A DNA stretch of 6,197 nucleotides from Bacilli bacterium (GTDB lineage: Bacteria; Bacillota_I; Bacilli_A; RFN20; UBA1709): contig JAQUTO010000052.1 of the NCBI GenBank assembly GCA_028694305.1, forward strand, positions 1 to 6,197, read 5' to 3'. Below are positions 1-4,577 of the stretch, one piece after another. The translations under genes and the position numbers were made by a program. The notes under the pieces are model-generated. The model saw only the letters and a list, made by a program, of their open reading frames with translations. It was not told the origin of the DNA and searched no databases. Within the stretch, counting starts at the first letter, position 1. Every line of letters starts with the position of its first letter.

Positions 1-114
1 TCTAAAAAAGAAATTGTCCTCATTGATGGCGCAAATCATGCCTTAAGTTGTCTAACAGATCCAAGTATTTATGAAGCAGCAGTTAAGAAGTTTGTTAATG
101 AATGTACAAAATAA
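1..114 (+). CDS. Alpha/beta-hydrolase-like protein, C-terminal end (partial)
   Basis: This is an open frame from the window edge to a TAA stop, 37 codons. The tail carries a Gly-Ala-Asn-His-Ala-Leu segment followed by about 15 residues and then an amphipathic helix ending in KKFVNE. This matches the usual end of an alpha/beta hydrolase: the catalytic histidine sits just after the last beta strand, and a final helix of the form YxxxVxxFV follows. The remainder of the triad lies outside the window, so the substrate cannot be judged. The stop codon lies inside the 5' arm of the downstream hairpin terminator. A different fold with a similar tail is possible; I rely only on the His context and the helix pattern. 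Confidence 0.6.
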   Translation, partial: SKKEIVLIDGANHALSCLTDPSIYEAAVKKFVNECTK

Positions 115-148
115 AGGAAGAGATTTATTTCTCTTCCTTTTGTTTTTT
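113..148. terminator. Bidirectional intrinsic terminator between convergent genes
   Basis: The arms AAAGGAAGAGA (113-123) and TCTCTTCCTTT (130-140) form a perfect 11-bp stem with a 6-nt loop. On the plus strand it is followed by a T-run (141-148, one G interruption), serving the hydrolase-like gene. On the minus strand it is followed by TATTTTG, a weaker T-run, serving the Nfu gene, whose stop lies in the loop region at 125-127. The last minus-strand codons are therefore part of the stem. Confidence 0.8.
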
Positions 149-400
149 ATTCCATTCTTCAACATCTTTAGAAGACATTGCGACTACCTTAACTACACCA
201 GGCACTTCTTCTTGCATAATGATTTCAATCCCTTCCGAGATATCATTATCAATCAAGGCACAATCTTGGCAAGCACCAGAAAGAGTAATGTAGACAATCC
301 CATCAGCATAATGATGATAATGGATGTCTCCACCATCACGTTGCAAAAAAGGTTTTATCTTCTCAATAACCGCAATTATTTGGCTATCAATATCGTTCAT
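125..400 (-). CDS. NifU C-terminal (Nfu) domain Fe-S cluster carrier protein
   Basis: The product is 91 residues, essentially one Nfu domain, the part of NifU/NfuA proteins that binds and delivers Fe-S clusters to apoproteins in the cytosol. The N-terminal helix IDSQIIAVIEKIKPFLQRDGGDI (about 4-26) contains the family-typical PxLxxDGGD pattern. It is followed by the beta strand VYITLSGAC and the Cys44-x-x-Cys47 pair (GACQDC) that ligates the cluster. A helix and the EEVPGVVKV strand (64-72) close the domain. The residues after Cys47 are ALIDNDI rather than the common P-x-S-x-x-T-L. The C-terminus is a charged KKQKEEK tail. The ATG at 398-400 is preceded by an AGGAG-type site on the minus strand (around 409-416). 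The gene is transcribed away from the S1-pgi gene, and the two share the palindromic promoter region. No other Fe-S assembly gene is visible here. Confidence 0.88.
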   Translation of the reverse strand: MNDIDSQIIAVIEKIKPFLQRDGGDIHYHHYADGIVYITLSGACQDCALIDNDISEGIEIIMQEEVPGVVKVVAMSSKDVEEWNKKQKEEK

Positions 401-402
401 TT

Positions 403-432
403 TTGCCTCACTCCTCTTAACTATGTTATAAT
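403..432 (+). promoter_or_regulatory. Promoter of the S1-pgi ORF (extended -10)
   Basis: A perfect TATAAT at 427-432 is preceded by TGT (424-426), giving an extended -10. TTGCCT at 403-408 is a fair -35 with 18-bp spacing. The predicted transcription start is near 439, giving a leader of about 23 nt that holds AAAGGG ahead of the ATG at 462. The -35 lies in the leader of the divergent Nfu gene. Confidence 0.7.
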
Positions 433-441
433 AACATAGTT
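419..441. repeat. Perfect 11+1+11 inverted repeat in the divergent promoter region
   Basis: AACTATGTTAT (419-429) and ATAACATAGTT (431-441) are exact reverse complements around A430. The repeat contains the plus-strand TATAAT. Read on the minus strand it contains TGTTATTAT (436-428), a 5/6 match to an extended -10 that could serve the Nfu gene. The site may be a symmetric pair of divergent promoters, an operator, or both; the sequence alone does not decide. Confidence 0.7.
428..436 (-). promoter_or_regulatory. Possible -10 of the Nfu gene promoter
   Basis: On the minus strand, TGT followed by TATTAT (5/6 to TATAAT) lies about 28 nt upstream of the ATG at 400. This would place the start of transcription near 421, with the AGGAG site inside a short leader. 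No convincing -35 was found, so the call rests on the extended -10 and its mirror symmetry with the opposing promoter. Confidence 0.4.
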
Positions 442-461
442 TAGATAGAAAGGGTATAAAA

Positions 462-2108
462 ATGCATAAGTATCAAGTTGGTGAAGAAGTAAAAGTTAAA
501 ATCATAGGGGTTCAACCTTATGGGGCTTTTGCGCAACTTGATGATGGTTATGTAGGTTTAATCCATATCTCTGAAATCAGTGATAAATTTGTGCGCAGTA
601 TTGAAGATTACTTCAAAGTGGGTGATTATGTTAATACTGAAATCATCGAATTAGATGAAGCCAAACACCAAGTTAAACTATCTTTAAAAAGATTGACTAA
701 TAACCATAGACGCTTTGCTAAAACTCAAACTTATAAAAGGCGCCCATATCACTGCAAACGCTTAAGTGATTTTCCGCTTTTAATGGCTAATACTGAAATG
801 AATATTCAAACTGAAATGAACAAAGGAGCAACCACCATGATTAAAATTGAGACTACTAATAAAATGGATTTAACTAGTTACCAAGATCAAGTAACAAGTA
901 TTGATAATGGCATGAAGAATAAAACAAGTGAGGGGTCCGATTACCTTGGTTGGTATGAATATCCAAATACTTTTAATGAGAAAGAAATCGCTAATGTGAT
1001 TAGCTTAGCAGAGTCATTTAGAAGTACATATAAGATTCTTGTTGTTTGTGGTATCGGGGGCTCTTATCTCGGCGCTAGAGCAGCCATTGAGGCCATTCGC
1101 GGGCTTTATCCGCAAGATCAAGGAATGGAAATTGTTTATTTAGGACAAACTTTCTCTTCTAATTATACTTATCAAGTTTTAAAGTATTTGGAAGATAAAG
1201 ATTTTGCAGTGAATGTTATTTCGAAATCGGGGACAACCACTGAAACCGCCTTAGCCTTTCGCTTATTAAGAGAATTACTCGTTAAGAAATATGGTAAAGA
1301 AGGCGCCAGAGATAGAATCGTTGCTACTACTGATAAAGATAAAGGGGCTTTAAAAGATTTAGCCCGTTTAGAAGGGTATCAAACTCTAGTAGTTCCAAAT
1401 GATATTGGGGGTCGTTACAGTGTTTTAACTCCAGTGGGTTTATTCCCAATTGTTTGTGCTGGAATTGATGCTCATCAAATGTTATTAGGAGCAAAACGTT
1501 GTTATTTAGATTTAGTTGATCCTTCATTAAAGAGTAATGCAGCTTATCAATATGCTGTTTATCGGCATATGTTATATGAGCAAGGATATAAAGCCGAAAT
1601 GCTCGTTAGTTATGAACCGAATATGGCCATGTTTAATGAATGGTGGAAGCAATTATTTGGTGAATCAGAAGGTAAAGAGGGCAAAGGTTTATTACCAACC
1701 AGTGCCATTTTCTCAACTGATTTACATAGTTTAGGACAATTCATTCAAGATGGGAGTAAGATCTTATTTGAAACTATCTTAAAGCAAAATAAAGTAGTTA
1801 ATGATGTCACGATTAATAAAGAAAATGTAAATTTAGATGAACTCAATTGTTTGGCGGGTAAAACCTTAAGTTTTGTTCAAGATAAAGCTTTAAATGGAAC
1901 ATTACAAGCTCATTCAGTTGAGGGTAAAGTTCCAAATATCATTGTTAATTATGATACGATGGATGCTTTTAACTTTGGCTACCTTGTTTACTTCTTTATG
2001 CGCTCTTGTGGAATGAGTGCTTACTTAAATGGCGTTAATCCATTTAATCAACCTGGAGTAGAGATTTATAAGAAGAATATGTTTAAGTTATTAGGAAAGA
2101 CAAAATAA
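462..2108 (+). CDS. S1 RNA-binding domain fused in frame to glucose-6-phosphate isomerase (548-aa read-through ORF)
   Basis: This is one uninterrupted ORF of 548 codons. Residues about 4-77 form a canonical S1 (OB-fold) RNA-binding domain: VGEEVKVKIIGVQPYGAF, GLIHISEIS, then VGDYV, ending VKLSLKRL. It resembles the small stand-alone general-stress/translation-associated S1 proteins of Bacillota (YugI/GSP13, CvfD). Residues 78-100 are a basic linker rich in Arg and Lys. Residues 103-120 (DFPLLMANTEMNIQTEMN) look like a degenerate version of the F-x-x-L-x7-W-I tail with which those proteins normally end, with Asn where Trp is expected. There is no stop codon after that tail: the frame continues into Pgi, whose own Met is residue 126. 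The ORF start is ATG 462 with AAAGGG upstream. Either a genuine fusion is made, or the S1 protein has lost its stop codon by mutation or sequencing error. The frame is certain; which protein is made is not. Confidence 0.75.
   Translation: MHKYQVGEEVKVKIIGVQPYGAFAQLDDGYVGLIHISEISDKFVRSIEDYFKVGDYVNTEIIELDEAKHQVKLSLKRLTNNHRRFAKTQTYKRRPYHCKRLSDFPLLMANTEMNIQTEMNKGATTMIKIETTNKMDLTSYQDQVTSIDNGMKNKTSEGSDYLGWYEYPNTFNEKEIANVISLAESFRSTYKILVVCGIGGSYLGARAAIEAIRGLYPQDQGMEIVYLGQTFSSNYTYQVLKYLEDKDFAVNVISKSGTTTETALAFRLLRELLVKKYGKEGARDRIVATTDKDKGALKDLARLEGYQTLVVPNDIGGRYSVLTPVGLFPIVCAGIDAHQMLLGAKRCYLDLVDPSLKSNAAYQYAVYRHMLYEQGYKAEMLVSYEPNMAMFNEWWKQLFGESEGKEGKGLLPTSAIFSTDLHSLGQFIQDGSKILFETILKQNKVVNDVTINKENVNLDELNCLAGKTLSFVQDKALNGTLQAHSVEGKVPNIIVNYDTMDAFNFGYLVYFFMRSCGMSAYLNGVNPFNQPGVEIYKKNMFKLLGKTK
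822..828 (+). promoter_or_regulatory. Internal ribosome binding site for pgi
   Basis: AAAGGAG lies 8 nt before the ATG at 837, which is in frame with the upstream S1 coding sequence. It is a stronger site than the one at 462 and argues that Pgi can be started independently. Within the long ORF it encodes part of the linker (Lys-Gly-Ala, residues 121-123). Confidence 0.85.
837..2108 (+). CDS. pgi: Glucose-6-phosphate isomerase (from internal start)
   Basis: Pgi interconverts glucose 6-phosphate and fructose 6-phosphate in cytosolic glycolysis and gluconeogenesis. Starting at ATG 837 it is 423 residues, close to the usual length for Bacillota enzymes (about 430-450), so nothing appears missing. 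In this numbering it has GIGGSYLGARA (about 72-82), the phosphate-binding SKSGTTTET loop (129-137), the signature NDIGGRYSVLTPVG (188-201), catalytic Glu276 in LFGESEGKEGKG, His297 in TDLHSLGQ, and the second signature FNQPGVEIYK ending in the catalytic Lys412. N replaces the more common D in that signature, as in some other Gram-positive enzymes. The start was chosen because the family begins here and AAAGGAG is 8 nt upstream. The same frame extends back into the S1 domain. A terminator follows the stop. Confidence 0.95.
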   Translation: MIKIETTNKMDLTSYQDQVTSIDNGMKNKTSEGSDYLGWYEYPNTFNEKEIANVISLAESFRSTYKILVVCGIGGSYLGARAAIEAIRGLYPQDQGMEIVYLGQTFSSNYTYQVLKYLEDKDFAVNVISKSGTTTETALAFRLLRELLVKKYGKEGARDRIVATTDKDKGALKDLARLEGYQTLVVPNDIGGRYSVLTPVGLFPIVCAGIDAHQMLLGAKRCYLDLVDPSLKSNAAYQYAVYRHMLYEQGYKAEMLVSYEPNMAMFNEWWKQLFGESEGKEGKGLLPTSAIFSTDLHSLGQFIQDGSKILFETILKQNKVVNDVTINKENVNLDELNCLAGKTLSFVQDKALNGTLQAHSVEGKVPNIIVNYDTMDAFNFGYLVYFFMRSCGMSAYLNGVNPFNQPGVEIYKKNMFKLLGKTK

Positions 2109-2130
2109 GGGGGAAAACCTCTTATTTTGT
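2100..2130 (+). terminator. Intrinsic terminator after pgi
   Basis: The GC-richer core AAGGGG (2107-2112) pairs with CCTCTT (2118-2123, one G-U) around the loop GAAAA. It is flanked by an A-rich 5' side and an ATTTTGT tail that lengthen the helix to 13 bp (2100-2112 with 2118-2130). The stop codon of pgi lies in the 5' arm. The hairpin ends one base before the -35 of the tRNA promoter. Confidence 0.7.
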
Positions 2131-2131
2131 G

Positions 2132-2160
2132 GTGACATTTAGCCAAGTTATTGCTATAAT
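2132..2160 (+). promoter_or_regulatory. Promoter of tRNA-Ser
   Basis: GTGACA (2132-2137, 5/6 to TTGACA), a 17-bp spacer and a perfect TATAAT (2155-2160) preceded by TGC make this the best sigma-A-type promoter in the window. Transcription would start about 15 nt before the mature tRNA. Confidence 0.85.
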
Positions 2161-2182
2161 AATAAAGCACAACTGTTCTTAA

Positions 2183-2273
2183 GGAGAAATACCCAAGCGG
2201 TTGAAGGGGCGGGCTTGGAAAGCTCGTAGGTCGGTAACACGGCGCTGGGGTTCAAATCCCCATTTCTCCGCCA
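2183..2273 (+). tRNA. tRNA-Ser (anticodon GGA), CCA encoded
   Basis: This is a 91-nt class II tRNA. The acceptor stem is GGAGAAA (2183-2189) with TTTCTCC (2263-2269), the discriminator is G2270, and CCA (2271-2273) is encoded. The D arm is CCC/GGG around a loop containing GCGGTT. The anticodon stem is CGGGC/GCTCG with one G-U, and the loop TTGGAAA gives anticodon GGA (2217-2219), reading the UCC/UCU serine codons. The long variable arm (2227-2245) is the mark of a serine tRNA. The T arm is TGGGG/CCCCA with loop TTCAAAT. It is an isolated gene with its own promoter and terminator. Confidence 0.97.
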
Positions 2274-2282
2274 TTAAAAAAC

Positions 2283-2315
2283 AAGCGAACATCCTTTATA
2301 TGATGCTCGCTTTTT
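2283..2315. terminator. Bidirectional terminator between tRNA-Ser and the AbiEii-like toxin gene
   Basis: AAGCGAACATC (2283-2293) pairs with GATGCTCGCTT (2302-2312) with one A-C mismatch and an 8-nt loop. The 3' arm runs into TTTTT on the plus strand. On the minus strand the hairpin is followed by a run of six Ts (from the AAAAAA at 2276-2281). It ends transcription of the tRNA from the left and of the toxin operon from the right. Confidence 0.85.
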
Positions 2316-2317
2316 AT

Positions 2318-3175
2318 TTATTGCTCTTTTAGTGTTTCAGTTATTGCAATGAAAAAATCTTTATTCCATAAGTCCAATTTTCTACCATCTTTTATAAAAT
2401 TAGTCAGATCTTCTTTAGCTTTTTCATAATCAATGTTTGAAAACTTATCAATTAAGATTTTTTTAAGTTTATTAAGAGTAAAATCATCATCTTCTTTTAG
2501 ATAATTTGATTGCACTAATCTAGCCTTTAAGTGTTGCATATTTACTGTGGCATTTTGCGATAGGAAGAAAACATAATCATATAAATCCCGGCCTTTTGTT
2601 CTACTTTTCCAATTTCTACAAATAATGGCATGAATCTTCCCGGCAAATAGTGAAGATAAATCGTAAATTGTGACCTTATATGGAGAAGGAAGTAAACCAT
2701 ACTTTGTTTCGAAGTTAGCATATGGTAGTGGATTAACATCAATTTCAAATTTAATCTTGATTACTTCTTCAGGATTAATTTTGTCATTTCCTGAATACAA
2801 ACTAATGATGTGTTCCTTGGTATTACCTTTTAAGAATGCGGATTTGATGTTTGATTCAACACTTTTTTTCTTTTCTTCAACACTAAAATTTAAGCCTAGT
2901 GATTTAACTTCGTTCTCAATGGTTTTAAAGTATTTGCTTAAATCAAAGTTTGAGTTTGGCGTCATTAAAGAAAAATCGAGATCTTCAGAGAATCTGTCAA
3001 GACCATAAAATATTCTAAGGGCTGTTCCGCCATAAAAAGCCGCTTCATTAAAGAAGTTTGTGCGAGCTAGCCCACATAGAATCACTTCTTGAACTACTTC
3101 TTTTATTGCATTTTTCTTGTCCTCTAGAGTGTTAATGCTGTAATTATTGAGCATTTGATTCAAGATTGTTATCAT
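2318..3175 (-). CDS. AbiEii/AbiGii-family nucleotidyltransferase toxin
   Basis: This 285-residue protein belongs to the AbiEii (DUF1814) group, the toxin half of AbiE-type toxin-antitoxin and phage-abortive-infection pairs. The nucleotidyltransferase core is visible: GGT at 49-51 and Arg54, then SEDLDF (63-68) with the two metal-binding Asp65 and Asp67. A third acidic strand follows in IKFEIDVNP (141-149), then AGKIHAIICR (178-187), and the motif GRDLYDYVFFL (195-205) typical of the family's last conserved block. No key residue appears lost, so the enzyme should be active. Members transfer nucleotides to RNA targets; some mycobacterial relatives (MenT) modify tRNA 3' ends. The target here is unknown. 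The start ATG (3173-3175) has AAAGGAG 6 nt upstream, inside the last codons of the antitoxin gene, so the reading frames overlap by 32 nt and translation is likely coupled. The gene ends against the shared terminator with tRNA-Ser. Confidence 0.9.
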   Translation of the reverse strand: MITILNQMLNNYSINTLEDKKNAIKEVVQEVILCGLARTNFFNEAAFYGGTALRIFYGLDRFSEDLDFSLMTPNSNFDLSKYFKTIENEVKSLGLNFSVEEKKKSVESNIKSAFLKGNTKEHIISLYSGNDKINPEEVIKIKFEIDVNPLPYANFETKYGLLPSPYKVTIYDLSSLFAGKIHAIICRNWKSRTKGRDLYDYVFFLSQNATVNMQHLKARLVQSNYLKEDDDFTLNKLKKILIDKFSNIDYEKAKEDLTNFIKDGRKLDLWNKDFFIAITETLKEQ

Positions 3176-3758
3176 TTTTTTCTCCTTTAATCATTTTTAC
3201 CAATAGATTCAAATTACTGGAATGGTATTTAGGTGCTATATCAAATAAAGCTTGCTTATCAAACTTATCAAAATCTTCTTCTTCAATTCTTAAGTCCTCA
3301 AATAGTAACTCCCTAAGTCCCTTAATTGACCCAATGGGTGGAACAATATAGATTCGATCACAAAGGGCTTTTTCTGCAGTTGCAATGGAATATGAATAAT
3401 TACCTTGAACTATGGTCTTTACTCCTAATGGATAGGCATCTTGAGGAATGTCATGGTAATAAAAAGAGCAAAATACATTATGGTATTCTTTACTTTTGCG
3501 CTTGTTAAATGTCGCTGATGATACATTGTAGACTGCTTCTGGAATTAAGTTATAATAGGCTAGAGCTGATTCAAAGGAAATATAAGAAGGACCATAGATA
3601 TAACCAGCTAGCCAAGACCCCGGTGTCTTTCTATCCGTTTCATATAACCCTTTTTTCAACTTAAAGAGTTTGCCTTCTTTTATATCTCTGGCAACCTTTC
3701 CTTTTATATCAGTATAATTCTTATACTTTAATTCTAAATCGTGGAATGTTAATATCAT
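3144..3758 (-). CDS. AbiEi-family antitoxin / transcriptional repressor
   Basis: This 204-residue protein is encoded directly upstream of the AbiEii-like toxin, as expected for AbiE operons, where the first gene is the antitoxin and autorepressor. The N-terminal about 40 residues read as a winged-helix DNA-binding domain (VARDIKEGKLFKLKKGLYET, 22-41). The central part has YGPSYISFESALAYYNLIPE (55-74) and SATFNKRK (81-88), then SIATAEKALCDRIYI (124-138), all characteristic of AbiEi-like proteins. I start at the ATG at 3756-3758 because GGAG lies 8 nt upstream and the DNA-binding domain begins there. A TTG start at 3809 would add 17 residues but has no RBS and lies on the likely -35 box. Known AbiEi proteins neutralise the toxin without a stable complex (type IV) and repress by binding inverted repeats; no clear operator repeat is visible here. 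Confidence 0.87.
   Translation of the reverse strand: MILTFHDLELKYKNYTDIKGKVARDIKEGKLFKLKKGLYETDRKTPGSWLAGYIYGPSYISFESALAYYNLIPEAVYNVSSATFNKRKSKEYHNVFCSFYYHDIPQDAYPLGVKTIVQGNYSYSIATAEKALCDRIYIVPPIGSIKGLRELLFEDLRIEEEDFDKFDKQALFDIAPKYHSSNLNLLVKMIKGEKNDNNLESNAQ
3182..3188 (-). promoter_or_regulatory. Ribosome binding site of the toxin gene, inside the antitoxin ORF
   Basis: AAAGGAG on the minus strand sits 6 nt before the toxin ATG and within the antitoxin codons for Ile-Lys-Gly-Glu. It fixes the toxin start at 3175 rather than the later in-frame Met at 3154. Confidence 0.8.
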
Positions 3759-3780
3759 GGCATTTGCTCCATATAGTTTT

Positions 3781-3809
3781 ATATTATCACACCTTTTGGA
3801 GAAAATCAA
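3781..3809 (-). promoter_or_regulatory. Probable promoter of the AbiE operon
   Basis: On the minus strand TTGATT (3809-3804) is a 4/6 -35. It is followed by GATAAT (3788-3783) with TGT before it, an extended -10 with a short 15-bp spacer, or by the overlapping TAATAT (3786-3781) with a 17-bp spacer. Either leaves a short leader containing GGAG ahead of the ATG at 3758. Confidence 0.5.
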
Positions 3810-3843
3810 TATGAATAATCTAGTATATAGGGACTCATAAAAG

Positions 3844-3852
3844 TGCTAAAAT
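3844..3852 (+). promoter_or_regulatory. Extended -10 promoter of the alkD-like gene, probably giving a leaderless mRNA
   Basis: TGC plus TAAAAT (5/6 to TATAAT, at 3847-3852) lies directly before the ATG at 3859. A start of transcription 6-7 bases downstream of the -10 falls on or next to the A of that ATG. No good -35 is seen. Confidence 0.5.
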
Positions 3853-3858
3853 AAGAAT

Positions 3859-4569
3859 ATGGAATTAAAACAAGAGCATTGGACTAAAGAGTTAGGTCAA
3901 GAATTTCAGAAGTATCTACTAACTTTAGCCCGGTCACAAGATAAGCGAGATTGGGAGCAGCGGGTAATTAATACTAATTATCCTTGTTTGGCAATTCTTT
4001 CAAAAGATGTTTCACGTATAATAAAAGAGATTAAAAAAGGCAATTTTAGAGAGTTCCTTGATTTAAAACTTCGAGATTATCATGTCAACATTATTATAAA
4101 TGGAGTACTCATTACTTATATTCCAGATTTTAAAACTATGGTTAAGTATTTAGATGATTATCTAACTAGCGTTGATAACTGGGCTACTGTTGATACCTTA
4201 AATTTCAAGATAAAACCTAATAATGAAAAGGCTTATTATCAACTGGCCCAACGTTATTTGAAGTCAAAAGCTCCTTTCACTAGAAGAATGGGTTTATCAA
4301 TCTTATTGCAGTTTGTTAAAGATCCGGCATATTTAGATGATATCTATGCTGTTTTAGATGGTTTAAGTGAAGAAAAAGAGTATTATGTTAATATGATGGG
4401 TGCTTGGTTACTTTGTGAAGCCTTTGTTAAGCACCGGGATGAGACTCTCGCTTACTTTAAAAGAAATAAAACCAATTCCTTTATTTGTAATAAAGGCATT
4501 TCTAAATGCCACGATTCCTTTAGAGTCAGTAAAGAAGATAAAGAACTCTTAAAGAGTTTTCGTAAATAA
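3859..4569 (+). CDS. AlkD-family DNA alkylation repair protein (HEAT-like repeats)
   Basis: The 236-residue all-helical protein fits the DNA alkylation repair family (AlkC/AlkD type), glycosylases that remove positively charged N-alkylated purines without flipping the base into a pocket. The sequence shows YPCLAILSKDVSRIIKEI near 41-58, DNWATVDTL (106-114), RRMGLSILLQF (142-152), GAWLLCEAF (181-189) and a closing KCHDSFRVSKEDKELLKSFR (216-235). Trp108-x-x-x-Asp112 has the same spacing as the Trp109/Asp113 pair of the Bacillus cereus enzyme, and Trp183 plus Arg142 or Arg143 plausibly match its other DNA-contact residues, so it looks catalytically complete. The start is fixed: an in-frame TAA at 3847-3849 precedes it, and no Shine-Dalgarno sequence lies between that stop and the ATG. 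The stop is 8 nt before the pseudouridine synthase gene, so the two probably share a transcript. It is divergent from the AbiE operon. Confidence 0.88.
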   Translation: MELKQEHWTKELGQEFQKYLLTLARSQDKRDWEQRVINTNYPCLAILSKDVSRIIKEIKKGNFREFLDLKLRDYHVNIIINGVLITYIPDFKTMVKYLDDYLTSVDNWATVDTLNFKIKPNNEKAYYQLAQRYLKSKAPFTRRMGLSILLQFVKDPAYLDDIYAVLDGLSEEKEYYVNMMGAWLLCEAFVKHRDETLAYFKRNKTNSFICNKGISKCHDSFRVSKEDKELLKSFRK

Positions 4570-4577
4570 GGAGAAGT

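Noticed and set aside
71..439. A 122-codon plus-strand ORF antisense to the Nfu gene
   Set aside because: It overlaps the hydrolase tail, a terminator and the whole Nfu gene, ends inside the promoter palindrome, has no RBS, and its product has no recognisable domain.
2670..3008. A 112-codon plus-strand ORF within the toxin gene
   Set aside because: It is the antisense shadow of conserved AbiEii motifs and has no RBS or family resemblance.
3759..3809. N-terminal extension of the antitoxin to a TTG start at 3809
   Set aside because: The extra 17 residues lie upstream of the DNA-binding domain, no RBS precedes the TTG, and the region holds the likely promoter; ATG 3758 has GGAG at good spacing.
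2183..3858. Attachment-site repeats of an element integrated at tRNA-Ser
   Set aside because: I looked for a copy of the tRNA 3' end (GGGGTTCAAATCCCC and following bases) on the far side of the AbiE genes and found none, and there is no integrase.
3759..3858. An AbiEi operator made of inverted repeats
   Set aside because: Only short matches such as CTCCA (3767-3771) with TGGAG (3797-3801) and scattered ATATAG words are present, which AT-rich DNA gives by chance.
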